Positions 25,701 to 37,700 of a DNA stretch of 64,000 bases are shown here, in pieces. A program made the position numbers and the translations under genes. The first letter of the stretch is position 1. Each line of letters begins with the position of its first letter. The notes below the pieces were generated by a model that saw only the letters and a program-made list of their open reading frames with translations, was not told where the DNA came from and did not search any database. Source of the DNA: Codonopsis lanceolata (Eukaryota > Streptophyta > Magnoliopsida > Asterales > Campanulaceae); NCBI GenBank assembly GCA_013146195.2, contig CM028382.1, forward strand, positions 5,614,434 through 5,678,433, given 5' to 3'.

Positions 25701-28700
25701 AAACATTCAAAACATGGCTCGGGTTGTTTACAACCCTATTAGCGAATCACCACCTAAAAATCACATCAGCTCCATTTCACCATGAAAGGACCCCTAAGAC
25801 CCACTTACGTCTCCTAATTGGTGGCATTTACTTGCCAACTGACGTACATCTCTTTTTTGAGAAGTCATTTTTATGGGGAATTAGAAGGCGAAACCTAGAA
25901 GCTTCAAGACATGTCTACAACAACACTCATCAATAGAGAAGAATTACATGAGTGGTTTCAAGGTTAGTTTGCACAAGGAGACGGAGGTTACGGTTTTCCA
26001 TGTTCTTTTTGCTGACAACACCTTAAATTTTTGTGACACCGAGGTCTCACAACTGGGGTATCTCCAATGGTTCTTTTATTTTTTCAGATGGTATCTGTTT
26101 AAGAGTTAATATTGCCAAGAGTGAAATTCTCCTGATTGGGGATGTGGCAAACATTAAGACCTTAGCCTTGGTTTTTGGTTGTAAAACCTTGTATCTTCCA
26201 TCGTCTTATTTAGGGCTGCCGACTGGATCCCCTTTCAAAAATAAAGCATCGTGGAACCCAGTTTTAGAGAAATTTAATTGGGGATTGGCGGGTTGGAAGA
26301 AACAATTGTTGTCTAAAGCTGGGAGGAATCGGAGGATAACTTTAATCAAGAACATGTTGTCGTGCATTCCCACCTATTTTCTGTCTCTTTTTGTTATGCC
26401 GGCTGTGGCACAGTGCGCAACATTTTAGAGAAGATGAAAAAGGACTTTTGTGGGAAGTGTAAGGGGAGGAGCGCCAATATCACTTGGTCAAATGGGATAA
26501 AGTCTGCGCAAATATAAAGGAAGGAGGCCTTGGTCTGAGCACAAGTGGCTTCTGAATAATATATCATGTCCTTTTTGGTTCGGGAGTTTGGAAAGGTATT
26601 TGCAAAGGGTGGGATTTGTTTGTAAGGAATATTTCATTTAGAATTGGCAATGGTTCAAAAGTTAGATTTTGGAAAGACTTGGTGTGGGGAGATAGAGCTT
26701 TAGAGGTTGTTTCCAGACTTGTATAATTTGCAGTGGACAAAGTGTAATATCCCCATCCCACATCGGGTAGGTATGGGATTTGTGTGTGGTTTATAAGGTG
26801 GTCACACATTACTACTGAGCACCAACATCATCCATCAACTTTTGGGTCGGCTTGTGGTGGGCCTGATGACCCAAGGTGTTGCATGCTCAGTGGGCCAGTG
26901 TGTGTGCTACACGTAGCGAACCGGGCTTTCGGGCTTGGGGCGTTACAAATGGTATCAGAGTGGGTTTTGACCGAAAATGTGGGAACAAAGTGTTGTGAGG
27001 GACAAAGTGCTACACCGCGGAAGGTGGGAGCCATCTCTTGATCCCCGTACGAGCCATCTCTTGAATTCTACATCGCTCGGGGTACAGTTCGGCCTTGACG
27101 AGGACGTCAAGGATTTAAGTGGGGGATATTATAATATCCCCATCCAACATCGGGTAGGTGTGGGACTTGTGTGTAGTTTATAAGGTTGCCACACATTACT
27201 ATTGAGCACCAACATCATCCATGGACTTTTGGGTCGGCTTGTGGTGGGCCTAATGACTTAAGGTGCACGCTTGCTCAGTGGGCCAATGTGGGTGCTACAC
27301 TCTTTCGGGCTCGGGGCGTTACACAAAGATTGTTTGGTGAATTCGGTTTTGGAAGTAGACCAAGGTAGAGTAGTTTGAAACCCTATTTTTCGCAGGAACC
27401 TCCAAGATTGGATAATGGAATCTAGCGAATTACTGTTTGCTCCTTTATTCGCAACAAATAGACACCAACAGACAAGACTAGGTAAGGTTGGCAGCTTTGA
27501 GAAATAATACATTTTCTGTTAAGTCCTATTATCTAATTCTTTCGGGTGGAGAGGGTTCTTCTTTCCCGTGGAAGGCAATCTGGAATCTAATGCTCCGAGC
27601 CGTGCTGCCTTTTTTGCTTGGGAAGTCAACCATAACGCCATCCTTACCGGAGATAATCTAAGGCGGAGAGGGAAAGTTTACGTTAACTGGTGCTACATGT
27701 GCTGAGGGAATGACAAAAGTGCTGACCATCTTCTGTTACATTGTCCTGTCGCGAAGGCTCTTTGGGATTTAGTGTTGGGAATGTTTAGTATTCCGTGGGT
27801 GATACCCAGAACTGTTAAAGACCTGCTCTTGGGGTGGTCGCTGTTTTAGAGGAGGAGAAATCCCATTTGGGAGACTGCCCCATTGGGCGTTTGGTGGACA
27901 ATCTGGAGCGAGAGAAACAGCAGAACATTTGATAATATAGAGCGGTCGGGGGATCAGTTGAAAAATTCTCTTTTGTGTACCCTATTTCATTGGTGCTTTG
28001 AAGCAGGTCATATAGGAAATTCTTAAATGTATTTTGTGAATAATTTTAGCACTGTGTAGTTTGTATGTATACGGCCTGCGTACAAAGGATGCACCACCTT
28101 TTTTGACGCTCTTTATATTTATATTATACTTTACATGTCAAAAAAAAACAGAAAAAAGAATTACTTAGTTGCCAATCCTTCTACCAATAACTTAGATATT
28201 GAAGTATTGGCTGTCCTCTGAATTAATCATTCTGCTACTCCTTGTTACATGCAGGAGAAGATCTAAGTGACTTGGCCAATAAATATTCTATTTGTTCGTC
28301 AAAGGAAGAAGGTGGAATGCTTGGGTGGGTGAGAAAGGGACAAATGGTATGCTGCTGATTTCTCTTTTATTAGTGGAATAATTTCAATAAAGTAGTCTTC
28401 TTGGTGTTTGAAAACACAACTTTTAATCATTTTCTTTAATGATTTGTAACAATTTTTTTAGGATGTAATATTAGTTTATGTTGTAACGTAAAAAATAAGG
28501 ATACTTTACCAAATCAAACGAACACCGGAGCCACACCAAATTATAATAGGACTTTGAATAAGTACCCTTCTTCGACTTTGGCGGTAAACTTACAATATAC
28601 CAAAGTCGAAAGAGACTCACTAATATATCAAACTATATTACAATGTATCACCTGCAAAAACAATTTATAACAAATCAATATAAATAATAAAATTAGTGCT

Positions 28701-31700
28701 ATGAGTATCCTCGACTCAACGGAGCCTAACTCGAATCTGTCTAGGGCTTATAATGCCTAGGCTCAGATCCCCACTGCCTATACACAAAGTATAGCAGTCT
28801 AACCCAAGAGTTCACTACCAAAGGGACAATGTTTCTAAGGATTTCACCCAACTGTGTATACAACCCAGCCTTCCAACAAGAAATCCCACAACCCGAAAAC
28901 CCCCCCTCACAGAACTCTCAATCACAGTAACCTCAAGCTCACACACACACAAAGTGTATACCCAAAGTGCACGGCTTGTAACAGAGACGCACAGAGAGAG
29001 AGATTAGTGTAACAATGGAACAAGATTGTTACCTTATGCTAATGCTACTGTGATGTCGTGTGTGTTCTCCAAAAGTAGCAGACTAAAGGGAGTATATATA
29101 GCGCACCAAGAACCAATCAATCAACCGAAGGATCCGGGCAAGATGCTGACAGAGAGCACAAAAGGAAGGGGTTGATGAAATAGAAGGGAAATCAAAGATT
29201 CTCCCAAAATAACCACATCAGCCGAAAGTCAAAGGGAGGGAGCAAGGTAAGTGGGTTTGGGTCTTGGGTTGCTGGGTTGGGTGTTTGAAAGTGGGCTGCC
29301 CATTTGGGCCAAGCCAACACTCACATATGTGATTATGAATTTTTTTGTTTCAGGAAGGTTGCATTTGGAATTTCAGATCTTTCTTTTTTTGATGGTACAT
29401 TTTGAAAATAAATGTGTTCCGTCTTAAGGGTTCTTGTTATATCTATCATAGAACTTATATATAATTGCACACAAAGAATTCTACCAATTTTATCTTTGAT
29501 GTGGGTTCCTGAATTAGATCGGTCAATTTTTCAAGCGGGTCGAAAGTCCTTCGATGTGGTTCGAAGGTGGAGCTCGAGGGTTTTGGAGTTCAGTGGATCG
29601 AAAGAAGTAGAGGGAGAGTTGCGAAGTAGTGCTTTTCTTGAGGGAGTAGCATTGGTATGTCACTGGTAGTAGACAGATCTTAGATGCTGCTCTTATAGCG
29701 AACGAGGTGGTGGATGCTAGGGTCAGAAGTGGGTTCCAGGGGTGCTTTCACATAAAACTTTACGTTTCCATATTAAAGTAAATTCTCCGACTAGTCGTTC
29801 GGGCCGTGATGCCTGTTGGTGTTCCGAAAGTACCTTTTCTAATTTCTTTTCCTTGAATTGATGAGAAATGGCACTCTCCTTTCTCCATCCCCCAAGGTAA
29901 TGGAATGACTTCTTATTCCCGTCTTTGATCTCTTCCATCGCTGCCTTAACCTTCTCACCTATGTTGAAGAAAGGTTTGGAAGCCTTTTTCAAATGAGGGG
30001 CCACTTCCTCTCAACAGTCCTCCATCACAACTATGAAAAGGAACGGAGAAAGAGGATCCCCTTGGCGCAGGACTCTCGAACTAGAGAAAAACCCTGCTGG
30101 ATCTCCGTTGACCAAAACCGAGAATCTCACCATAGAGATGCAGAAGTAAATCAATTTTCTCCATTTCTCCTCAAACCCCATCCGCATCAAAAGATGCAAC
30201 AAAAAATCCCAATTAACATGATCATAGGCTTTCTCTATATCTGGCGGATAAAGCTCAATTGGGATTCTTAAGAAGGGGTCTTCTATTTTTCCAAGCAGCG
30301 TCGGGGCTGAAAATTAACATCTCAAAATGTGAAATAATTCCGGTGGGTGAAATCTTCAATTTGGGAAGTTTAAGAGAGTTTTTTGGGTGCACAACAGGTT
30401 GTCTTCCTACAAAGTATCTGGGCCTTCCTTTGGGGGCAGCTTTAAAGAGTGTAGGGGTGTGGGATTCGGTGCTTGAAAGATTTGAAAGAAGGTTGGCGAG
30501 TTGGAAGAGATGTTATTTGTCAAAAGGAGGTAGATTAACTCAGATTAAGTGCACGCTGTCGAATTTTCCAACCTATATGGCTTTTCTTTTTCAGATTTTG
30601 TCGTTGGTGGTGAGGAAAATCGAGAAATTAGAGATTTTTTGTGGGAAGGGGTGCGGAAGACAGAAAATATCATCTAGTAAACTGGAAAACGGTTTGTAGC
30701 AGCATTAGGAAGAGAGGTTTGGGAGTTAAGAGCATTAAGGTGTTCAATAAGGCTTTGCTCGGCAAATGGCTATGGAGGTTCTTGGGGGAAAGGGAAGCAC
30801 CGTGGAAAAGGGTAGTGGTGGGCAAATATGGTGAAGGGAATCATTTGTGGTTTCCAAAGGAAGTCTCCTGTTCTTATGGGGTAAATGTTTGTGTTAGAAG
30901 TATTAAGGGTCTATTTGGTATAAGATATATGTTTGGGGGTCTTGATGTATAATGTTTTATCACAAACATATATAAACGTCTTTGCCTAACCGTAATTAGG
31001 TTACGGCTTCTTCTATTCTCTTCTACCTTCTCCTTTCTCTTTACATTAACATGGTATGAGAGCAAGAATCCTTAATAATCTCCTACCGATTGTTCTCCAA
31101 GAATCTTTTTTTTTTCAAACTCAGAATGATTGTCGATGGTTTGTCGAGCTTGAGTCGTCAGCCTTGCGTTTGAGTCGCCGAGGAGGTTGAAGGTCACAGC
31201 ATAGGGGGGTAGTGTCGCTCAGACTTGGCGACTTCGTCTCCGGTCGCCGCCACCGGAGGTCGCCAGACGACGCCAGACGCGTCGGCGCATGGCCAAAGTT
31301 TTGCCGTCCGACCGTCACATATCTATTCACCTGGCTCAGTAGATCCCCTAGTCTGAGGTTGATATCCAGATTAAACACGTTTTTGGTGGGTTTTTTTTTT
31401 TTGTCTTGGTTGGTCTACTTTACTGGACTGTTTGGTTCCGTTTTATTGCTGGTTGATTTTTCAATGCCTACATCGGGGAATACGGAGACTTACGGAGTCC
31501 AAAACCATGGTTTTATGAGGTTTTCTCCACCTAGTACAAAGATTACGGATAAGAAATTAATGGGAAAGAATTATTTAATATGGCGACGAGTGGTTGAACT
31601 GAATTTAAAAGGGCAAAATAAGGAAGATCATCTCACCATAGTTAACTCTAACTCTATAGATGTTGCTTGGGTTCGTGTCGATGTTGATTTGTATTGGAAG

Positions 31701-34700
31701 CTCATGAATTCCATGGATGATGAGACGGCTGAATTGGTGGCTTAATTGGTACTGCTCACTTCTCCTAACGGAGAGGTCGGGTGTTCAAGTCTCACTAGAG
31801 ATACCCTGGACTTTACAACTCTCAATAGAGAGGTCGGGTGTTCAAACCTCTTCAGAAGCACCGAGGCACCGTTATTGTTCAAGCCTTACCCAAAGGCCCC
31901 ATTTAGCTACTCCCTTATTTTGACGGAGAGGTCGGGTGTTCAAGCCCTACCACAGGCACCCTGGTACTTCACTATTCTCAACCGAAAGGTCGGGTGTTCA
32001 AAGCCTCACCAGAGGCACTATTTGTTCGAGCCACACCAAAGACATCATATATATATAATTCTAGCTTAAGGCATTAAAATAATAAAAAATTAAGGATTGA
32101 GGTACGGTCTATATCCCCTCCAACCTTTAAAAAAAAAGAATTGGTGGCCCATACTTCTACTGTTGCCCAATGATTTGTTGATTTGTGGGAATATTTAGCT
32201 GTGTTGTATGGAGGCGAGGACAATATGAACCGGATGTATGACTTTTCGTGTGCTATGTTTCGCCAGGATCAACAAGGTCGTAGTGTTACCCAATATTTTG
32301 CGTACTACAAGAAATTGGCGACGAAGTGGTGTTCTTTGATTACCGATGTTAGTACTATGTATACACAACGAGAGCACTTAATTATTCTTGGGTTTTTAGC
32401 TGGTTTGAGATCCGAGTTCAGTACTGCTCGCTCACAGATCTTATCGGGCACAAGTGTTGGCTCTTTTCAGGATGTGTTCCCTTAGAAGTATTAAGGGTTT
32501 AGTTGGTATAAGGTATATGTTTGGGGGGTCTTGGTGTAATATTTGTTATCACAAACATATATATATTTCTGCCTAACCGTGATTTAGGTTACGGCTTCTC
32601 CAAACTCTTCTCTTCTTCTTCTTCAACATAATCAACATGGTATCAGAGCAGGAATCCTTCTAATCTCCTGTGCTGATTGTTCTTCATTAATCCTTCCTTT
32701 TTTCTTTTCTTTTTTTCTTTTCTGTTCTTTCGTGGGTATGCGCAGTCAGGCTTGCGCACGTATCTGAGTCGCCGGAGGAGATGCGACGTGATTTGAAGGA
32801 TTGCGTATAGGGGGATTGTGTCGCCCGATCTAGCGCCCCTGCGTGCATTCGCCGCCACCGAGGTCGCCGGCGCTTCGGAATTTGTTCGAGACTTTGAGCA
32901 GAGGTCTCGATTCAAGGTTGGTTTTTGATTCAACAAGTTTTTAGGGGTTTTCCGATCGGTCACCTCGACTTGTTTCGCGATTACGTTTGGTTGCTTGTTG
33001 GTTTTTCGATGTCGACATCGTCGGGAATACGGGGACTACTGAGTCTAAAACCATGGTTTCGAGGTTTTCTCCACTAGCACAAAAATTACGATAAGAAATT
33101 AACGGGCAAGAATTATTTAATGTGGCGGGTTGTTGAAATGAATTTAAAAGGGCAAAATAAGGAAGATCATCTCACTACTGATTAATTCTCTTGATCTTTG
33201 CTTGGTGCGTGCCGATCTTGATTTGTATTGGAAGCTCATGAATTCCATGGATGATGAGGCAGTGAATTGGTAGCTCATACTTCCAACGTTCGTGATTTGT
33301 GGGAGTATTTAGGCGTGTTGTATGATAACATGACCGGATGTATGACTTGTCGTGTGCTATGTTTCGCCGGGATCAACAAGGTCGTAGTGTTACCCAAGTA
33401 TTTTGCGGACTATAAGAAATTGGCGATCGAATGGAGTTCTTTGCTTCCTTTGAGTACCGATGTTAGTACTATCGCAGAACAACGAGAACATCGATTATTC
33501 TTGGTTTTTAGCCGGTTTGAGATCCGAGTTCGATCTTGCTCGCTCTCAAATTTTATCGGGCACGCAGTGTTGGCTCTCTTCGGGATGTGTTCTCTCGTGT
33601 GCTTCGGGCCTCTCTCGAGTCATCTTCGATTGGCCCCACTAGCGTATTGGTGATTCCTTTGCTCTTGTGAGTCGACATCTCACCATAATCGGGTCAGGAG
33701 ACTAGTGGTCGTGGTGAGGTCGCCGTGGTGGAGGTAGGGAAGGTAGAGAGGTTCGTACTTGTTATCACTGGGGATACGAATCATGTGGTTCGTAATTGTT
33801 GGAAGTTGCATGGTAAACCCTCGGTGATCGATATGCGCATGTTGCCTCTCCTGCTCCCCACTTGTCTCCACCTAGTGAGGGTAAGGTAATACTACGGATG
33901 GCCCGATGATGAGTTTGCGAGATATACCCGATGTCGAGGCTTCTTCCTCTGCTTCTTCCCGCTACTTTTGTCGAGGCATGTATGCCCAGCTGCATGTGTT
34001 TCTTCCTCTCCTTGTAAATGGGTTATTGATTAGGTTCTTCGACCATCGAGTGGCAAGCAGAGGTATTTTTTCTTCATTCCGTCCATCTTCGACATTACCA
34101 GAGTGTTCTGTAGCCAATGGGTCTCTTGCTTACATTGCAGGCGGGGTGATATTTGTCTCACATCCTCTCTTTCATTATCCTCTGTCTTATACATTCCTGG
34201 TTTTCCGTTCAATTTACTGTCTATTAGTAAGTTTACCCGTGATCATAACTGTGATGTCTCATTTTTCCCACTCATTGCATCTTTCGGGATCGTGTGACGA
34301 AAAGGATTATTGGTAGAGGGCAAGAGTCTGGCGGACTTTATTTCTTTGAGGCTTCATCTACTCCAGTTGCGTGTTCGAGTGCCTCTTTGTCTCGTTTCAA
34401 ATCCATTGTCGTTTGGGTCATCCGTCTATGTCGAGTCTCAAGAAATTATGTCCCAGATCTTTCCTCTTTACCAGTTTTTGGATGTGATGCTTGTCAGTTT
34501 GCGTGAAGCATCATCGCATTTCTTATATTTCTAGGGTTAATAAAGCGCATGCCCCATTTGATGTAGTTCATTCAGATATTTGGGGACCTAGTCCTATTGT
34601 CTCGAAGTTAGGTTATAGGTATTTTGTTACTTTTGTGGATGATCATTCTCGTGTTACTTGGATTTATTTAATGAGACATCGTTCTGAGTTATTTGATATT

Positions 34701-37700
34701 TTTACGCATTACGTGCTGAAATTAAAACTCAATTTGGTGTGCCTGTTAAACATCTTCGCAGTGATAATGCTCAAGAATATTTCTCCACTGTTTACTCCAA
34801 ATTTATGTTAGCTCATGGCATGCTCCACCAATCCTCTTGTCCTGATACTCCTCAGCAAAATGGTGTTCTGAGAGAAAAAATCGTCACCTCCTTGAGGTTG
34901 CTCGTGCGCTTTCGTTTCAGATGCATGTTCCTAAACCGTTTTGGGCGGATGCGGTGTTAACTGCTTGTCATCTTATCAACCGTATGCCTTCTTCTGTTCT
35001 TTCTGGAGCGATCCCTCATCAAGTCTTGTTTCCTTCTGAGTCTCTATTCCCGGTGTCTCCTAGGATATTCGGGTGCGTCGCCTTTGTTCGTGATCATCGT
35101 CCTAATGTCACCAAGTTAGATCCTAAGGCACTCAAGTGTATCTTTTTGGGTTATTCTCGTACTCAGAAAGGATATCGATGCTTCTCTCCTGACTTGAATC
35201 GATATTTGGTTTCTGCTGATGTTTCTTTTCATGAGTCGGTGTCCTTCTACCCTACATCGGATATTCCACCTGTTGAGTTTGTTCCCGATGATGATTTTCT
35301 ACTCTATCGGGTTGTGGAGTCCACTTCTTTCCCTTCTCACGATCTACCTCGTCCTCCTATTCAACAGGTTTACACCCGACGCACATGCTCTCGAGGAATA
35401 TGCCTCCTGCTCCTGCTCCTGCTCCGCCGAGTCCGTCCTACCATCGTCGCCCGATCCGGCTTCCGTAGAGGTACCTTCGATCTTGATATTCTGTTGCTCT
35501 TAGAAAAGGTAAAGCGTGGTTATGCGTTACATCCTATTTCTAACTTTGTTAGTTACGATGGTTTGTCTCACGATCTTTGTGCCTTTGTTAATGTCCTTGA
35601 GTCTCATTCTCTTCCTAAGTGCTGCGAGCTGGGTCATCTGGCTGGAAGGCTGCTATGGACGAGGAAATGCGCCCTTACGCACAATCAAACTTGGGATTTG
35701 GTTCCATTGCCATCGTAAACATACTATTGGGTGCAAATGGGTCTATCTTTGTTAAGGTCAACCCGGATGGTTCTTTGGCTCGTCTTAAGGCTCGCCTTGT
35801 TGCAAGGGTATGCTCGGACATATGGGGTTGATTATACGGACACTTTTTCTCCGGTTGCTAAGCTTGCCTCGTTCGTTTACTTATCTCTCTTCTTTGCCTC
35901 TTCTCATTGGCCTCTTTATCAATTGGATGTCAAAAATGCATTCCTTCATGGTGATTTACACGAGGAGGTCTACATGGAGCAACCTCCAGGGGTTTGTTGC
36001 TCGAGGGAGTGCAGGTTAGTTTGCGGTGAAGCGGTCATTATACGGGTTAAAACAATCTCCACGTGCGTGGTTTGGGAGATTTAGTGAGGTAGTGCTTGAG
36101 TTCGGGCTTATGAGATGTCATAGTGATCACTCAAGTATTCTATCGTAGCGAGGGTGAAGGAATCATTTCTTGGTTGTTTATGTGGATGATATTGTCATCA
36201 CGGGAAGTGATAGTGCAGTATTAGTGCACTAAAAGCGGTTCCTTCGAGGAAAAGTTTCAAGCGAAGGATCTCGGTAATTTGAGATACTTTCTAGGGATTG
36301 AGGTTGCTCGGTGCAAGCAAGGCATCTTCTTGTCCCGCAGAAAGTATGTGTGTGACTTGTTGAGTGAGGCAGCATGTTGGGAGCGAAGCCTTCGAGACTC
36401 CTATGGATCCGAATCTGAAACTTACAGTGAAGGGGTGAAAGCTTTGCTGATCCGAGAGATATCGGCGGCTTGTTTGGGAAATTGAACTATCTTCTTTGTG
36501 GCGAGACCGAGATATTGCATTTGCGATTAGTGTAGTAAGTCGGTTTATGTCCTCTCCGCAGACTACACATTGGGAGGCTCTTTGTTAAGATTCTTCGGTA
36601 TCTTAAGAGAGCTCCGAGGCTAGGCATACTATATCGAGATCATGGACATATGAGAGTAGAAGGGTTTCTTGATGCGGATTAGGCGGGATCCCCGGATAAG
36701 AGATCTACTTACGGATATTGCGTGTTTGTTGGGGGTAACTTGGTTTCTTGGAAGAGTAAGAAACAATCGGTTGTGTCAAGATCAAGTCTTTGAATCGAGA
36801 TATAGGGCTATGGCTCATGCTACATGCGAGTTAGTGTGGATTCGTCGGTTACTTGGGAGATCGGTATCGGGAATCAATGCCTATGTAGTTGTGGTGTGAC
36901 AACCAAGCAGCTATTCATATTGCATCTAATCCAGTGTTTCATGAACGAACAAAGCATATTGAGCTTAATTGTCACTTTGTTCGTGAGAAACTTCAAGAGA
37001 AAATAATTTCCACGAGTTTTGTTCCGACTAGCGATCAACTAGCAGATATTTTCACGAAGTCTTTAAATGGCACAAGAATAGGATATATTTGTAACAAGCT
37101 GGGCATGCATAACATTTATGCTCGGCTTGAGGGGAGTGTTAGAAGTATTAAGGGTTTAGTTGGTATAAGGTATATGTTTGGGGGGTCTTGGTGTAATATT
37201 TGTTATCACAAACATATATATATTTCTGCCTAACCGTGATTTAGGTTACGGACTTCTCCAAACTCTTCTCTTCTTCTTCTTCAACATAATCAACATCTCG
37301 TATGCTTCGGGCCTCACTAGAGTCCTCTTCAGTTGGTTCCTACGGGCAGTATTGATGATTGATTCTTCTGCACTTGTGAGATAGATATCTCACCACTACC
37401 GAGGTGTGGTCACGGTGGTCGGTCTACTAGTAGAGGAGGTCGTGGTGGAGGTAGGGAGAGTGAAGAGGTTCGTTGTTGTTATCACTGTGGGGATACGAAT
37501 CATGGAATTTGTAATTGTTGGAAGTTGCATGGTAAATCGTCTGGTCATCGATATGACATGTTGCCTCTAACACTGACCCCCCCACCCAAACCTTCTCAAC
37601 CTAGTGAGGGTAAGGCCATACGGATGACTGACGATGAGTTTGCGCGATATACCTAGCACCAGGCTTCTTCGTCTTCTTCATCCACTTGCCACATTTGTCG

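Larger units (their letters stand above)
24195..25739. mobile_element. Small terminal-inverted-repeat element split by LINE-H
   Basis: Left end tagaggtgttaactaaactg and, reversed, right end tagggttgtaaacaacccga are imperfect inverted repeats of the plant GGGGTGTAAACGARCCGAG type. The two halves (24195-24290, 25690-25739) flank the L1. Non-coding. Confidence 0.55.
32480..37295 (+). mobile_element. Copia-5: complete nested copia element with near-identical LTRs
   Basis: LTRs 32480-32637 and 37137-37295 differ in the body by about one base, implying recent insertion. It has a primer-binding site tggtatcagagcagg, gag, zinc knuckle region, integrase, RT, RNase H and polypurine tract gaggggag. It lies in gag of the outer copia; the outer reading resumes at tctcgtatgcttcgg. 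The first bases of the 5' LTR and the duplication look eroded (gtgttcccttagaag). Every domain is split by frameshifts, which conflicts with the LTR youth (see findings). Confidence 0.9.

Noticed and set aside
28479..29319. Certain solo LTR
   Set aside because: TATA box and ends are suggestive, but flanking 5-bp sequences do not match; listed at low confidence only.
31742..32137. Several tRNA genes from repeated gttcaag B-box motifs
   Set aside because: Only one A box, no cloverleaf for the later units, and the block has SINE duplication and A-tail.
35731..37130. Integrated plant pararetrovirus
   Set aside because: Integrase precedes RT, YVDD-type RT, LTRs and polypurine tract all fit Ty1-copia; no movement or coat protein.
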